A model generated the notes under the pieces. The model did no database searches and was not told where the DNA came from. It worked only from the letters and a program-made list of their open reading frames with translations. Made by a program: the position numbers and the translations under genes. Below, piece by piece: positions 35,065 to 48,049 of a stretch of 64,000 nt of DNA (positions within the stretch are counted from its first letter, which is position 1; each line of letters begins with the position of its first letter). The stretch is from Crotophaga sulcirostris (taxonomy: Eukaryota > Chordata > Aves > Cuculiformes > Crotophagidae): contig VYZB01000124.1 in the NCBI GenBank assembly GCA_013397455.1, positions 1,033,637 to 1,097,636 of the forward strand. Reading direction: 5' to 3'.

Positions 35065-35846
35065 TTCATTTCAATCTGACAGAATGTTTGTATCAACTCA
35101 AACACAGTTAATTAGATCTTAGATCAGTGAGAACGTTTCTTGTTTGTTTTTAAAAAGAGTTTTACTAGTCTCCCCAAGAGACTGTGCTTCACTTATGTGG
35201 CTTTAAAGCAAGTCTGAACCATCGTGGGTGCTGGGTGCACTGGGTGTTCTGGCGTGGAGGGCACACAAAGGGTTGGAGAGAAGTGCCTGGACACTGAATC
35301 CCAGCACAATCTGTACCTGTTTTCTTACCAGGTTCAGATGAAGTCCTCGGCTCATGGACACTAAAATACCAAGGGAATCTTTGTATCAGCAGAAGCTGAA
35401 GGACCCTGCATCACAGCAATACGAACTGATGTCACTGGCTGAAGTCACCACCAGTCAGAACTGCAGCCGGCGCCCCTTCCAGGGTGGCTGTGACATTTTA
35501 AAGGCAGGATGAATGCTTGGATTAACTGCTGGTCTGCTCTGAGTTTAGTTCATGCCTACTCCTTTCCACCCAGTTCTCCAAATTCCTGTGCATTACTAGT
35601 TCATCTCAAATCAGTTTCAAATAAAGTGAAGGAAACGTCTCAAAGGAGTAAAGAATTATATGTGCTGACACTGTGTTTTCTGAAAAACATCAGAGAGATC
35701 AGCTCTGACTTTATCCCTTCCCTTACAGCAGCATTTGTTGTGAGCAACATTTTCAGTAGCCAGGACCCACGGCTCTGATGTACTTAAGGTGTAATTTGGA
35801 TGACTCTCTTTGGGAAGAATGATGCATCTTCCTGGGAAATGCTCCA
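35065..35846. other. Unannotated non-coding sequence
   Basis: No gene or repeat is recognised. The 89-codon frame over 35509-35778 has no known motif. Confidence 0.5.
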
Positions 35847-35882
35847 CTTCCCTTCCCTTCCTTTCCTTTCCCTTCCCTTCCC
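35847..35882. repeat. CCTTC/TTCCC pentanucleotide repeat
   Basis: 36 bases of pure pyrimidine built from TTCCC and TTTCC units. Likely length-variable. Confidence 0.9.
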
Positions 35883-36034
35883 AAGACATACTGTGAGGAG
35901 ATGACTAAACGCTGCCACAGGAGGGAGAAAAACAAACAGGAAAGAATTAAAAGGGCCTCGGATAGGGCTGTAAAGCAAAAGGCATAAATTATTCAGCTCT
36001 TCCCCTCCCTGCACTCTCCCACAGCCAGCACATG

Positions 36035-36047
36035 CCCCCCCCCCCCC
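36035..36047. repeat. C13 homopolymer
   Basis: Thirteen consecutive C; prone to sequencing-length error. Confidence 0.9.
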
Positions 36048-36260
36048 GCTTTGGGATGAGCCTTTGGCACGAGCCATGGATCACGCTAATGCTCCATCGT
36101 GTTACCGCAGCCGAGCATCGCTTGGCGCGGCGATGCAGGATAATCCCTCAAGAAAACTTTGCAAGAACAGGGCTGCACGGTTGAACTAGGTAGTGGAGGG
36201 GAGGGAGGGAGAGAGCGGGAGGGGAAGAAGCATCTTGGCTGTGGGGAATCATGTTTGAAA
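36048..36260. promoter_or_regulatory. CpG-containing candidate element with bicoid-type site
   Basis: 36060-36150 carries about ten CpGs in unique sequence (cacgag, cacgct, atcgtg, accgc, gccgag, atcgc, gcgcggcg), well above background. It also has GGATAATCCC at 36139-36148, an OTX/PITX-type TAATCC site, and GCTAATGC near 36087. A purine patch follows at 36197-36230. No gene start is recognised. Regulatory role inferred. Confidence 0.35.
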
Positions 36261-36264
36261 TGGC

Positions 36265-39240
36265 ATCTCGGCGCATAAAGCAAGTCTAGGATTAGAAGTG
36301 ATTGTTTAAAAAAATATGTGCTCCTGGAAAACCACCTGTAGGGCGCTTGTGCAGGCAAGAATGTGGGTCCTACTTTTCCTTTTGGCTTAACAAACCCATC
36401 AGTCACGTGGAAAGGCGAAGAGCAGCATTCTCACATACATCCCTTGCCTGGTTTTCCTCATCATTCCTAAGGCATGCTCTCAGGAAGGAGAGTAGCTGTG
36501 CCTGACTCATAGCTGTCCCACCTTAGCTTGGTCCTGTCTTAACTCAGTCCTCTTGTGTTTGGTTTTTAGAGCTCTTCGGGTTTGTCTACACTGAGAAAAG
36601 ATGGGTTTTTTCCCCAGAATTATAGTTTTATCTGTTGCTGGGTTTCAGCATCATTAAACTGTTACAGGTAACTTAAAAAAATCACTGAGAAACTGCCTTC
36701 CTGGATTGCAGTTCTGGGCACTCCTGTGCAACGCGAAAGCTTTTTGATTGAGAAAAGCTCTTTGATTGCTGATGAAGCTCACAAGTATCTGTTGCTGCAT
36801 ACAGATAACTACCTCTACTTGGTTACCAGCAATATTCCTTCTGCCTTCTCATCTCTGCATTACGTAAGTTTTCCAGTAAGGCTGCTGAGATAACTTGGCT
36901 GCTTTATTGTGTTTGGTTTTACACCTTTGTTACTTTAGATCTTTCTTTGGCAGTTGTGCCTACCTACGCAGATAATTGCTCTTATTAAAAAACTTAGGAA
37001 TGGTCTGAAGTAAGTGTAACCCACTGTTATCAGTACATGGGTGTACTTTGAATTTCATCACAGGAAATTGGGATGTACAAGAGTTTTTGGCTTGAGTGCC
37101 TTTTCATTTAGCACAAACTGGAAGACTCTTGTTTTTATACTGGAACGACCTCCAGTGTTGATGAAGTTGGTAGTATTTGCATAACAGGAGCACAACTCAA
37201 CTTCCATCAAAACCCATCCAGCATTATCTGAATCAAAACTTCATTTTTGTTCAAGTTAATACTGTACTGGGGGTTCTGCTCATCACAATGCAGTGAAGAG
37301 AAGAAAATGTCATCTGGGCTCCAAGAAACCATCTAAACTGGAATGGTTCCAGGGTACTCATCACATACAAACTAATGAAGCATTTTTCATTCAAAACAAG
37401 CTTTAGTGGAAATTCAGCAGGAAAAAAACACCACTGCGAGCAGGCCCACCATCACTTTCATCTGTCCCTCAAATGGTACAATATGGATTTTGAGTGGGGT
37501 TAAGCTTCCAATTCTTTACTTTCCTGACTATGTCCAAGCTGCAAGGAACGCCATCTGGCCAGGTCAGTTCAGCAGGAGCGGTAGTTTACAAAAACTGGAA
37601 CAAATATTGGAATTAGAGCCGCTCTTTTTTTCCAAGGGAAGGAGAGGAATGGAAATGGAAAAAAGTCAGTGAAAAAAACCATATATATGGCCCAAAATTC
37701 AGAGCTGCGGAAGTCTGCAATGGAGAATCTGGTTGAGACAGCTGTGCCGAGGCTTACCTAACCAAGGGCTGACCATGCAACTTCCATGATGTCATATTTT
37801 GCTCTGATGGGCCATTAAATCAGTTTGTTGCTCCAGTCCTTGCTCCTGACACCTATTAAATCTACAGCTTTTGAGTTTGGAGTTGTCAAGGTAGCACTGC
37901 ATCCGACACCAACAGAATCCATGTGGATTTTTAGGAACAACAGACCCTGCACAGAAGCTTTGTGCGCTCTTCTCGGCTGTCTTCTCAGGATATTTTTTTT
38001 TCCTAGGAATATTTTAGGATTGGTTCAGATAACCAAAGGAATAATTTATTATCTGTCCTCTGTATATACTGTTTAAAGTCAGCTGAAACTAGGAAAGCTG
38101 GTTTCTGGGCCTCGGCCTCTACTTTTCCTCTGCAGCCTTGCAGGAAAGATCCCTCTTAATTTCAAAAGAACAGAGAAAAAATATTTAGTTTTACATTGTT
38201 TATATTATTGGAAGGCCACACAGGGGATTCATTCATATTTATAATAGTCACAGGAATTTGCAAGTGTTCAGTGCCTTTCATACCAAAGGAACCCAGAGTT
38301 ACCTGCTCTACATTCACACTGTAGATAACAGAGATCTTACACAACATTCTGAATCACAAGCCACTTGTAAGACATTTAGTGGATACAGACCCCAGCTGCT
38401 TTTCTTGCAGCAGGCAATTGTAGGATCTTAAGGATGCAGAATCCTCACAACAGGCCCAGCCCTGTCCTGTCTACTGCAAAGAAACTGTTCCCAAGGAATA
38501 TATGAGTCGAGTCAGCAATGCAACTGTCCTTTTAAATGAATCCAAAATGGTTGGTGAAATGCACACTTTTGATTTTTATTTTGATTATCCTCAGTGAAGT
38601 TTTCTTTGGGGATCCTCTGAACATCTCCTTTCCCCTCATTGAGTTTCTAGATGTCTCTCATTTCTAGACCTCAAGAGAACAGCCACATGTTCCCTTCTGT
38701 TTATTTCTTCCCACAAATCTAAGCTAAATGTGGAGCATCTCTCCCACACACTCCTTCATCCACCACCAGTCTTAAAGTCCCAGCATCTGTTTCCAGTGTC
38801 ACATCCAGATAATGCAACCTGCTACCCTGTGTGGCTGGAGAAGTAAGAGATGCAGTCTTGCAACACTCATTCTTCTTGACAAAGCTCAATTATTTCAAGT
38901 CTTGTTCAATTATTTCAAATGAAAACTGACTAGCAACTAAGAGACTGACTGATAGATAAGTTGATTCTCACTTCCACCAGGAGCCTTGAAGTGCAAGACA
39001 GAATCCAGGAAAGATTTTCTGGAAAATGAAGAGAGGCCCAATAAAGTCTCTAAGCCTGGGCAAGTCAATAAACTGTCACAGTTGCCCAGAAGGAATTGGC
39101 TTTGTCTTAGATAAACTTACAAAAGGCCCTGAAAAAACAGAACTTTTTTAAATGGCAGAGATTAATTTTCTGACTTCAAAGTAGCATTAATGCAGAGCTT
39201 GGCTAAGGTTTCCTGCGCAAGCAGTTTCCCCCCGAGCAAT
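36265..39240. other. Unannotated non-coding sequence
   Basis: TCAATTATTTCAA is directly repeated at 38886-38898 and 38906-38918. An imperfect repeat with 'tttgattg' lies near 36741-36770. No gene or transposon is recognised. Confidence 0.5.
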
Positions 39241-39444
39241 GATTTCAGAATCTGCCTTGTTTTAAGGCTGGCATTTGCTGCAGCTGCAGACCTGGAGTAT
39301 TTTCGATCCCCTCTGAGTGCTGGAACACTATCCAACAATTAAACCGCAACCCAAAAACAATCAAACATCTGTTTGGAGGCAGGCTGCACAGTGACTGACA
39401 TTCTCCTGCCAGCATAAACACTGGAGCTGCTGAGTGATTCCTGT

Positions 39445-39448
<4 letters not shown>

Positions 39449-39475
<27 letters not shown>
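39449..39475. repeat. (TG)13 microsatellite
   Basis: 27 bases of perfect TG, with further GT-rich islands over the next 400 bases. The His-Thr repeats in overlapping minus-strand frames are this microsatellite, not protein. Confidence 0.95.
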
Positions 39476-39479
39476 ACGT

Positions 39480-42400
39480 AGGCACTGCTTGTGTGATTTT
39501 TTGCTCCTGCAAGCAGTAAGATTTTGTGTGTGTAAGAGCATTTTTACTGAAATATAAGAATGCGCCCATGTAGTTTATTTGTGGAAGTATTTTTGTTGAC
39601 ATGAACACACACATTTGAGTGTCAGCCTGAGATTCGGTTATTTGTGTGCTTTGCAGGAAGCAAATGAGGCTGCGGATGGGGAGCCTGGAATCAGGTAGGT
39701 GTGTGTGCAGGGCTGTGGGTTGGGGTACGCTCACTTACAGATAGGTACTTGGTTTTAATTGGGGAAAATTAGCATTATGGATGCACGTGGTTTTATGTAG
39801 CCACAAGTATTTTGAAGTTTGTGCATGTGTATGTAGATAAAGACCTGTATCTCTTGAAGGGTTTTTGACGGACACCTATTCCACACCTGATCTCCAAGTT
39901 CTGCCTTTGGACTGATCAGCTCCCTGCGCCACAGGAGCTGTTGTCCCTTATTGCAGGCCAGGAAGGGAGATGAGAGAACAGGAAGCAGTTCAGGGTTGGG
40001 TTTAAAAGAACAGCCAAGTCTGGCCTTGACGCGATCTCAGTGTCTCCAAAGTCCCTGATTCCAGAACTCCCTCAGGACTATGGCAGGGAATCTGAGGATG
40101 ACTTGACTCCAGAGCTTTGGGAATAGGGATGGAGTGATGAATACTGATGTTAGGCCTGCCTGCCTAGAGGACAAATTACTCTCTTTCCTAAAAGCACTTA
40201 CAGACTCCATGCAGGTAGTTGCTTTTGTCCTGTTTTATTTATAGACTTCAAATAACCACGGGCTGTTGCTGGCCAGGGTAAAGCAGCATGCAAACGGCAT
40301 TCATTCCCGACAGGAACTCCCTCCCTATAAAACTAAGACCAGCTTTCAGAAAATGCAATTTTTCCACTCCCAGGCAAATCACAGCTTGTGCTGCTCCCAC
40401 CAGTCCCCCCTGAGCCCCCAAGGTGCAGAGACTGCTGCTGGCCATTCGGGGTGTCTTTATACACGCGTGAGCCACCGCAGTGAGCGCTGGGCACAGCCTG
40501 CCTGCTTGCAAACGTCAGCATCGTGAGTGACAGAACCCGGGCCACCCGCTGGCTGCATTTCTGGAGTATCCCTGTCGAGGGGAGAGCTGCTGGAATGGTA
40601 TTGCTCAGTGAAAATATAACAGGATAAATTCTGGAGCAACAAAACAACACAAAGCAATAAGAAATCTCCTTATGACAACAGGCGATAATCTATTTGAAGC
40701 TGGTAAAATACTCTCCCACTGGAAAGGATGAACTAATCACTCAAACAACTATGGACAAACTGATAAATGCTAGAAATCTTATGGCTGTGTGCAGAAGTTA
40801 CTTTGATGAAACCAGGCTGCAAATGCTCAGTGTGGTTCCTAGAGTCAGGAAAGACAAGTAGCAGTTACACGTGCTGTCAGCCATTTGCTTATCAAAACTC
40901 TGTGTTTTGTGCATGCGTTCTCAGCCACAACTGTTTGCATCATTCTGGCCATAAAATTCTCCTTTTTTGTCAATAACCTGCATCAAAAATCTGACACATA
41001 TTCCTTTGGGGAATAACTTGTATAAACGAGTACCTGAACACCTCTTTGAGAAAGCAGAGGTTATTTGGGTCTGGAAAGGTATTTGCCAGGCAGTCTCATC
41101 CAGGCTGAATCCAGCAGCTTCCCATACTCTGTCCTGGGGGAAGGGGGTGTCAAATCCTCACATCTGCCATCCCAGCACACAGCTGTGAGTTGTTCGGGGA
41201 GAACCACCCCTGCCTGCCCAGCTGCCCCTCCATTCACTGTCACTCAGCAAGCAACCATTTCACAGCCCTCACTGGAAACAATAGGACCTTTCAGGAGTGA
41301 AATCAGATCTTGACTCTGATAGGGAGGCAGCTGTGAGACACATGAAAGCTTCTGCTTGCTGTCTCTTCCTTGTCTCACAGGGTTCAGATTCAAAGGAACC
41401 CAGCAAAACATCCACAGCCCCTTTGGAGAGGTCAGTGTTGCAAAGGAGATCCTAAACGTTGGGTACCCTGCAGAAAGGTGAACAGACAGACTGATAAAGA
41501 GCTCACTAACAACTGGATGGGTAGAGGAGGGGGAGAAGTATATATGGAAATAGAGAGAAGATAAAAAGAATAAAACAGGCCAAGAAAGAGCATTGAATTT
41601 ATCTGCTTTTTTGATCCCAAGAGAAGACCCCGTGCTTTATAAACCGGAGGTATCATTTCTCCAATTACTGACACTGCGCCGCCTCTAGGGCAGAAGGCAG
41701 AGCCTTGAACAGCCCCCAGTTACACCGTGCACCAGTCTGCCCCGAACTCCTCCCAAATTCACTACAGCACTGACAGCTTTATAACCTCGGAGGGAAGGGT
41801 ACCGCCTGTTAAAGTAGCACCGTTATCAATAACCCCTAAAGTTTCCCAGAAAGGCTGCTTTCTTATCTAAGAACTGATGAGGTCCAACACTATTTGAACT
41901 TTCTAATTATTCTGATTTCAGGACATAACTGCTGCTGATTAGGAAGTGCACTGCACCCAGATGGATGGATTTCAGTCCTAAAGATGTGCCAGTGCTGCCA
42001 GACAGCCCACTTGGAGTTCAGTGTACAAGCACAGCATTGAGAAGCCAGGAAAATGAACCCATGTGGAGCTTCGTGGTAACGTGGCTCGATGTCTTCCAAC
42101 ACCTAAACTCACTTATTTAGAAGCACATCGCGTGTTTACTCTTCACTGCAGCCTGCGGCATAAATTATTCTGAGAAAAGCAAGTGTAAGGGAAGAGCTGC
42201 TGCTTACACAGAGCTATGGTCAATCAAAAGGCTGTTTCTTTTATTTCAAGAGAATATACAGACTGCTCTTCAGAACGGTACAAACCCAATACCCACACTG
42301 TTTTACCAGGGACTGGCCAGCCTGTGAGCTCTTTTTCTCTTTTAAACACACTGAGCTGCTTCCAAGCACAGGGACAGCTCGGTGCTCGAGGAGCAGCTTG

Positions 42401-43975
42401 CAATGTGTGCCTGACTGACTAGCCCACAGATTAGCCCTGTGCTACCCTTCCCTACTGCTATTTCTTCATCTCCCCCTTATTCTCACAGTCTCTCTTGCTG
42501 TTCCTTTTCTCTATTTTCCACTCACATTCTGTATTTGGGGTGTTCCTTCTTCCTTTATTCACTACACTCACCTGTCCCCACCTTAAGCCCCATTTCAAAC
42601 AAACAAAGAACCTGACTGGGTCTGCCTATGTGAACACGTCTGCTCTGCGTAGTTACTTATATGACAGATAGCACTCACTCTGTGTTCCTTTGTCTTTGCC
42701 CTCTTTCATTTCTCAATTTAATATTTCAGTTTTGATTTGCTCATGTTTTGAACAGATTCCTGTTTTCTGCTCTTGAATAACGCTCCTGAAAAAGTATTTG
42801 TATAATCGCCACCTGCTCCAGCACAACCTGTGTCCTGTAGTCACCCTGCTGTCACCCCCCTGATGGGGGCAAGATTTTACTGCTCATAATGGAGGCAGGA
42901 GGTCTTTAACGCACAGGGTAAGGATTTCCGTTGTCAGCTCTGAAGTTCAACCCCACTTTTGACCCTAGGGAGGAGCTGTTACACAGGATCCCTTCACTGA
43001 TTTCCATCATTGCCCTCTCATCAGCTGGTATTGAATTGTTACCCCACAGATCAGGTTTCCCCACAGGAGAGAACTCACAGTCCCTTGCACCAGAGAAATA
43101 GATGTCCACTTCTTAAACATTTGTTTGAAAGGGGCAGGAAATACGTACTCCAGCGAGGGATTTCGATCTTTGTTCTGCCTGCTGAAGGCTTCATGCTGCC
43201 AGTAACACACAAACAAAAAATTATTCCTCTTTACAAATGATACCAATCGTTTTCTCCCTCAAAAACTATTGTACCTGGCCTAGTAGAACTTTTGAGAAGT
43301 GAAAAGAAATGTATTTAATAATAAAAAAATCAGTGTTGTTGGAATATTTGTTTTGACAAAATAGAGGCTGAATCAATAATACACATACTTGCTGCCTTAA
43401 AGTGATGATTTCTCTATGACAAAAACAATTATAAGACAAAAAAGCTCAGAGGAAATAAACGAAAAATATGAAAAATATTTGCAAACTATATAAAAGCATT
43501 TACTTACTGGGGAAAGAATGGAATCTCAGTAACAGTAAAGAATGTTAAGTTAGTTAAAGCCAGATAAAACCATTTATAAAACACTAGGGGACACAGCTAA
43601 TTCTACAGAAAGCATAGATGAAATAAGAGAAACTGATAGCAATAACTACAAACTAGACTTAGAAAGTGTACAGACTCTAGAAGAGATCAGAAGGAAACAA
43701 GGAGAATGATGAACAGTACTTATCACCTGTAGTAAAAATGAGTTGCTCTGTAAAGTTTATACAGAAAAAAATACTGTTCATTGTATTCAAGTAGTCTTAT
43801 GTATTTGGAAACAATGAGAACCAGCAAGAGATGAGCTTTTAATGCAAAATCCCATTCCACTTCCAGCACCACTACCTAATCTGAGGCAGGCATGAATAGA
43901 GAGAAATTACACAACAGATCATATTAGATGATGACAACAGTCTTTTCTGGTCTTAACACTCATATATCTATTAAT
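39480..43975. other. Unannotated non-coding sequence
   Basis: No gene or repeat family is recognised. 43250-43820 is markedly A-rich. The 105-codon and shorter frames near 40250-40650 on both strands are compositional. Confidence 0.5.
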
Positions 43976-44300
43976 TACAAGGTAGCAGCCCGACTGTGCT
44001 GCCGCTAGCAAAAGTGCAGCTGCATCATTACTGGAAAATGGGACGAGCCATGTACACAAATAGTGCGAGCGTTCGAGCACGCCTGCCCAAAGCCTCTGCT
44101 CGTCCATTTAGGGCATTCTTCTGCCTTTCTCATTCAAAAGGCTGCACTGAAATCTGCTGAGCTTCACGCTGTTCTGGACCAGGGTTAATGCACCATCTCA
44201 GCTCTAATGGCAATTAAGCATCGCACTCCCATTTGAGATGCCGCGTGCCGCAGCGAGCCCGCTCGCAAGGCCAGGGCTCTCCTGCATTGTTCATGGTTTT
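43976..44300. promoter_or_regulatory. Candidate conserved element, CpG-retaining
   Basis: Unique sequence with preserved CpGs ('gtgcgagcgttcgagcacg' near 44065-44083; 'tgccgcgtgccgcagcgagcccgctcgc' near 44239-44266). It has CTAATGGCAATTAAGC at 44204-44219, carrying a TAAT core and a CAATTAAG (BARHL/LHX-like) word. No promoter or coding features. Function is inferred from motif and CpG retention. Confidence 0.35.
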
Positions 44301-44504
44301 ACCATGGTCGATAGGAGCCTCCTAAGAGCCCTTGAAAACCAGCTTGACTGTAAGACAGTAATTAACTTTGCGGTTTATTGCTTTGGCTACAGTTCATTCT
44401 ATAGAATTAGTTCACAACAGGAGTTTATCTTTGCTCTTCTTAAGCAGCAGCGAGAATGAGGTAGATGAGAAGGTGGTTACTCGATTTGCAAGTGAGGAAG
44501 AACT

Positions 44505-44555
44505 GGGGAGCAGCATGGTTCAATACAGGGGCCATACTGGGGACTCAAATACCTT
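44505..44555 (+). repeat. Possible MIR-like 5' fragment
   Basis: 'ggggagcagcatggttcaatacaggggccatactggggactcaaatacc' resembles the 5' part of MIR ('gagcagcatggtctagtggatagagcactggactgggactca'). It is short and diverged. Confidence 0.35.
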
Positions 44556-44819
44556 CTGACAAACGGATTAAAAGTGATTTTCAGTTGGACTAAAAACCCT
44601 GCAGTCCCACTGATGTAAGCTGTTCTCATTTATTCATCTCCCAAAATTCTTCGGGCTGTTGTCACTGCGCGCAGATTGGTCTTCGTGACTTGCAAGGTGT
44701 GAGTGTTGGGGTAGGAGTTGGGCAGCAGGACATTACTGAGAGGTGAAACCAGAAAGAGCTGAACATTTCTCTTGGGAACACGATAAAAGGGTAGAACACA
44801 AATGTGGAAGTCAAATTCT

Positions 44820-45018
44820 TTCACAGAACCTTAGACTCATTAAGGTTGCAAAAGACCTCCAAGATCATCCAGTCCAACCATCAGCCCAGCCCTACCGTGC
44901 CGACTAAACCACGTCCCCAAGTGCCACTGCCACACACTTTCTGAACCCCTCCAGGGATGGAGATTCCACCAGTGCCCTGGGCAGCCTCTGCCAGTGCTTC
45001 ACCACCCTTTCAATCCTG
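44820..45018 (-). mobile_element. CR1 LINE 3' fragment, minus strand
   Basis: The reversed CR1 3' end begins at 'ttcacagaaccttagactcattaaggttgc', then 'gacctccaagatcatccagtccaacca', 'ccctccagggatggagattccaccag', 'ccctgggcagcctctgccagtgcttcaccaccctttc'. About 200 bases, 5'-truncated near 45018. Moderately diverged, with no coding part. The 3' terminus at about 44820 is well defined by the tail sequence. Confidence 0.9.
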
Positions 45019-45024
45019 TAGAAC

Positions 45025-47915
45025 GGAAACCAATCTCTTTATCTCAAGAAAATTGTTTTATACCATTTCCTTGTAGCAGAGGAAAAATTTTCCTTAGCAG
45101 ACAAGCATTTTTTTAGCAAAACTGCAAACTTCCCAAAGTGTACTAACTCCTAAACTTTTTTAGCTTAATTTGCAAAGAAAAACAGGCCTTCCCCAGACCA
45201 CAACCTTATGCCCTGCTTGCAGTTCACTCCTTTAGATCACTACACCAGTTAAACAAGACATTGGTCAGGTTTTAACAACCATTTCATCATTTTTTTTTAT
45301 TTTGCTTTCAGCTTTTTGACAGGTTTCCAAGAATACCAAGCAAGGAAATGAAATCTTCATCCCAAGGAAAAGATCCCTTTCCAAAACTGTTAATCTTTGC
45401 TTATGACATGTTTTGGATTACAAACGTATCCAGAGGGGGTTTATTCAGCGCCGCGCTGTGTCCATGCAAGTGGGGGTTAGGACAGAGGTACACGTGTTAA
45501 CAATAATTCAAAGTTCTATTTCCCCCCCTTTTCTCCACCACAGCTGCTCTGGGTTTTTCGTGGCCCCACCCAGCGACACTGGGAACACAAGCAGACACAC
45601 GTATGCATTGCAGGGAGCGATGTGCACATTGTTATTAGAGAACTGAGCCTCCTTCAGCGTGCAATATTATCATAACAAACCCATGACTACACGCTTCCTA
45701 ACTGTCACTACATTACATTCCAGATATGCTGGAATCAGCAGAATTAGAAAGCAGATCTGGTTTCTACACATCATTCTGATGAATTTTTGTGTTACAGAGA
45801 CCAAGACAATCACAGAGCCTCTGGGTGCTCCAGATCCCAGCCGCTGGTAGGTCTGTCCCACCAGCACGTGCAGGGGAGCCGTTTAAGGGTTGTGTACAAC
45901 TGGATCAGTACAGGAACACAACAGGGACTTCACAAGTTTAACACTGAAGTGTCTTATAAGTGAGGAATATTTTCTGCAAAAAGTGTTAAATAAAATGTAA
46001 AATTTCATTTTTCAAGACACGTTGATACAGATTAAATAGAAAACAGTTGTTGCACTTCCCTTTTCAGTCCTTTCTTACGTCTTGCATCATGGGCATCAAC
46101 ACCCTCCCAGTACTCTACATCCAACTACTGTACTGATGAATGTGCTTTAGGGGAGCCTTGTCATCTACAAAGACGACCCAAAAATCTACCATCCCAACCC
46201 CAGTATTTTCCTCCTATAAAGCAGTACAATTGCAAAATGACAAGTGACAAACGACCAGCCTTGCGATGAAATCTGAGGAAGGGATCCGCCCCTCTTGCGC
46301 AGATTCCTATTCATCAAATACCTTCCCAAAGGATTCTGTACCGAGGTATAAACCTCTGGTCTGTGCTTTGCAGAAAGTCAGATCAGATGATGATAAATGG
46401 GTCCTGTAGGTACAGATCTATAAAGGTGAGTTGCAGAGCAAAAGGCAAGGTGACAATTAATGTACGGTGGGTAAGCTATGTCTGTCGGCACTGTCAATGC
46501 TGCAACAGTGCCGTGAAGGAAGCAGAAACCACCCCTCCAGTAAAGTATTAGCCTGAAGTTGGGAGCAGAGTTTGCTGACTGAGACATGAAGTGAGCTCAC
46601 TTGAAGTATTTCCAGAATGATCCCCATGAATCGTGTCGCATGCCGAACAGCATCTGAAGAGCCACAAACGCAGCCAACAGCTCAGAGACAGGAGTCCCAC
46701 CGAGCCCGGGCGAAGTCGTTACCAATGGGGAGAGCAATGTTTGCACTAGAGAAGAGGATGGAATTCATTAGACATGCAGTGACAGTTCCTGTTCCTCACA
46801 AGGAGGAACCAGTAAAATGGGGGCTTCATTTGTTTGTTTGCTTGCTAGAAAGATCTTAAAGCAAAATAAACACTGGAAATTGAGAAATAGCTGACAGCAA
46901 TGAACTCTGGTAAATCCAATCTCTTTTACAAGGGAATACCAAAGTAGGTTTTAAACATTTGGCAGCTTATCAGAAGCCAAGGGAAGATTAAATATGTGAG
47001 TGAAAAATCAGGCCAAGAAACCAAAACCAGCTTTTCACAATGAAGGAAAGCCAAGGAGAAACAGAGTCTAAAAAGCACTTGGAAAGAAACGTTACGATCG
47101 TTTCACTCTATGGAAATAGATCACTGAGGCAGGAGGAATTTAAATTCCTTTTGGAAGTGTGCAGGTATTTATGAAGGCACTTGTAAGATTTAGCAAGAGT
47201 GTCGAAGCACCGACAGGATCAAGGCTGTCAAACAGAGCAGGGCCCCTCAGAAACAATAACGAGTGTTCACGTGCTCCCAGTGGTGCTGTGGCGCGTGTTA
47301 TGCACTGACAGCACAAAGACAGGAGACGGTTTATACAAAAGTCACTATCATGGAATGCCTGATGGATGTTTCCAACCTTCTTGTATGATTTGGCAAATCT
47401 GTGCTCAAGTTCCTAACAGCAGAAATAACTCTTAGCTCCAGCATCAGCTCTGCTACCGACTCCCTCAGACGTACCTTGCTGCATCTCCTGTGCTGCTTTC
47501 ATGTTTCTAAAGCTGCGTAACATTCATATGTATAGATCCAAATAGCTTACGGTGTCAACAGCACACTAATAAGAAGTGCAACTTCAAGGTTGAGTAGTAT
47601 TTTGTTTGGAATGGAATACTGCACGAGGCAGTTCCCTACTGGTATTTAGTTCTGCTTCCCAGCTGTCTGTAGATACCTGGCTTTTTGTAGGTTGCTAAAA
47701 TGGTGAACACCACCTTTTAAAAGTGTATCTGCCCGTAGGTGAAGGAGAAAATGAGAGCAATAGATTTTCCAAGGTACTAGCAATAGGATTAGTTAAAAAA
47801 CATGTAATGACTTCAGAAAAGCTCACATAAGAAAACAGATCCCATATAAAATTGGTCTGTATCTCAATACTTGTACCTAACTGCTATCTCAAAGCTGAAG
47901 AAAAGGTATGTGGGG
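45025..47915. other. Unannotated non-coding sequence
   Basis: No gene or repeat family is recognised. Small homopolymers at 45288-45298 (T) and 45522-45528 (C). Confidence 0.5.
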
Positions 47916-47917
47916 TG

Positions 47918-48045
47918 GTGTTCAGGGCCAGGTTGGATGGGGCTTCGAGCACCCTGATCCAGTGGGAGGTTTCCCTGCCCATGGCAGGGGGGTGGAACTG
48001 GATGGGCTTTGAGGTCCCTTCCATGATTTTATGATTCTACGGATC
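47918..48045 (+). mobile_element. CR1 LINE 3' tail, plus strand
   Basis: 'ttcagggccaggttggatggggcttcgagcaccctgatccagtgggaggtttccctgcccatggcagg...tggaactggatgggctttgaggtcccttcc' ends with 'atgattttatgattctac'. This is the last ~120 bases of CR1 with severe 5' truncation. The usual 'aacccaaaccattc' before the tail is missing, a small deletion. It matches the copy at 54170-54622 closely and belongs to the same subfamily. Confidence 0.9.
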
Positions 48046-48049
48046 ATCA

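Noticed and set aside
39339..39734. 131-codon minus-strand frame with His-Thr repeats
   Set aside because: It reads through the (TG)13 microsatellite and has no other protein feature.
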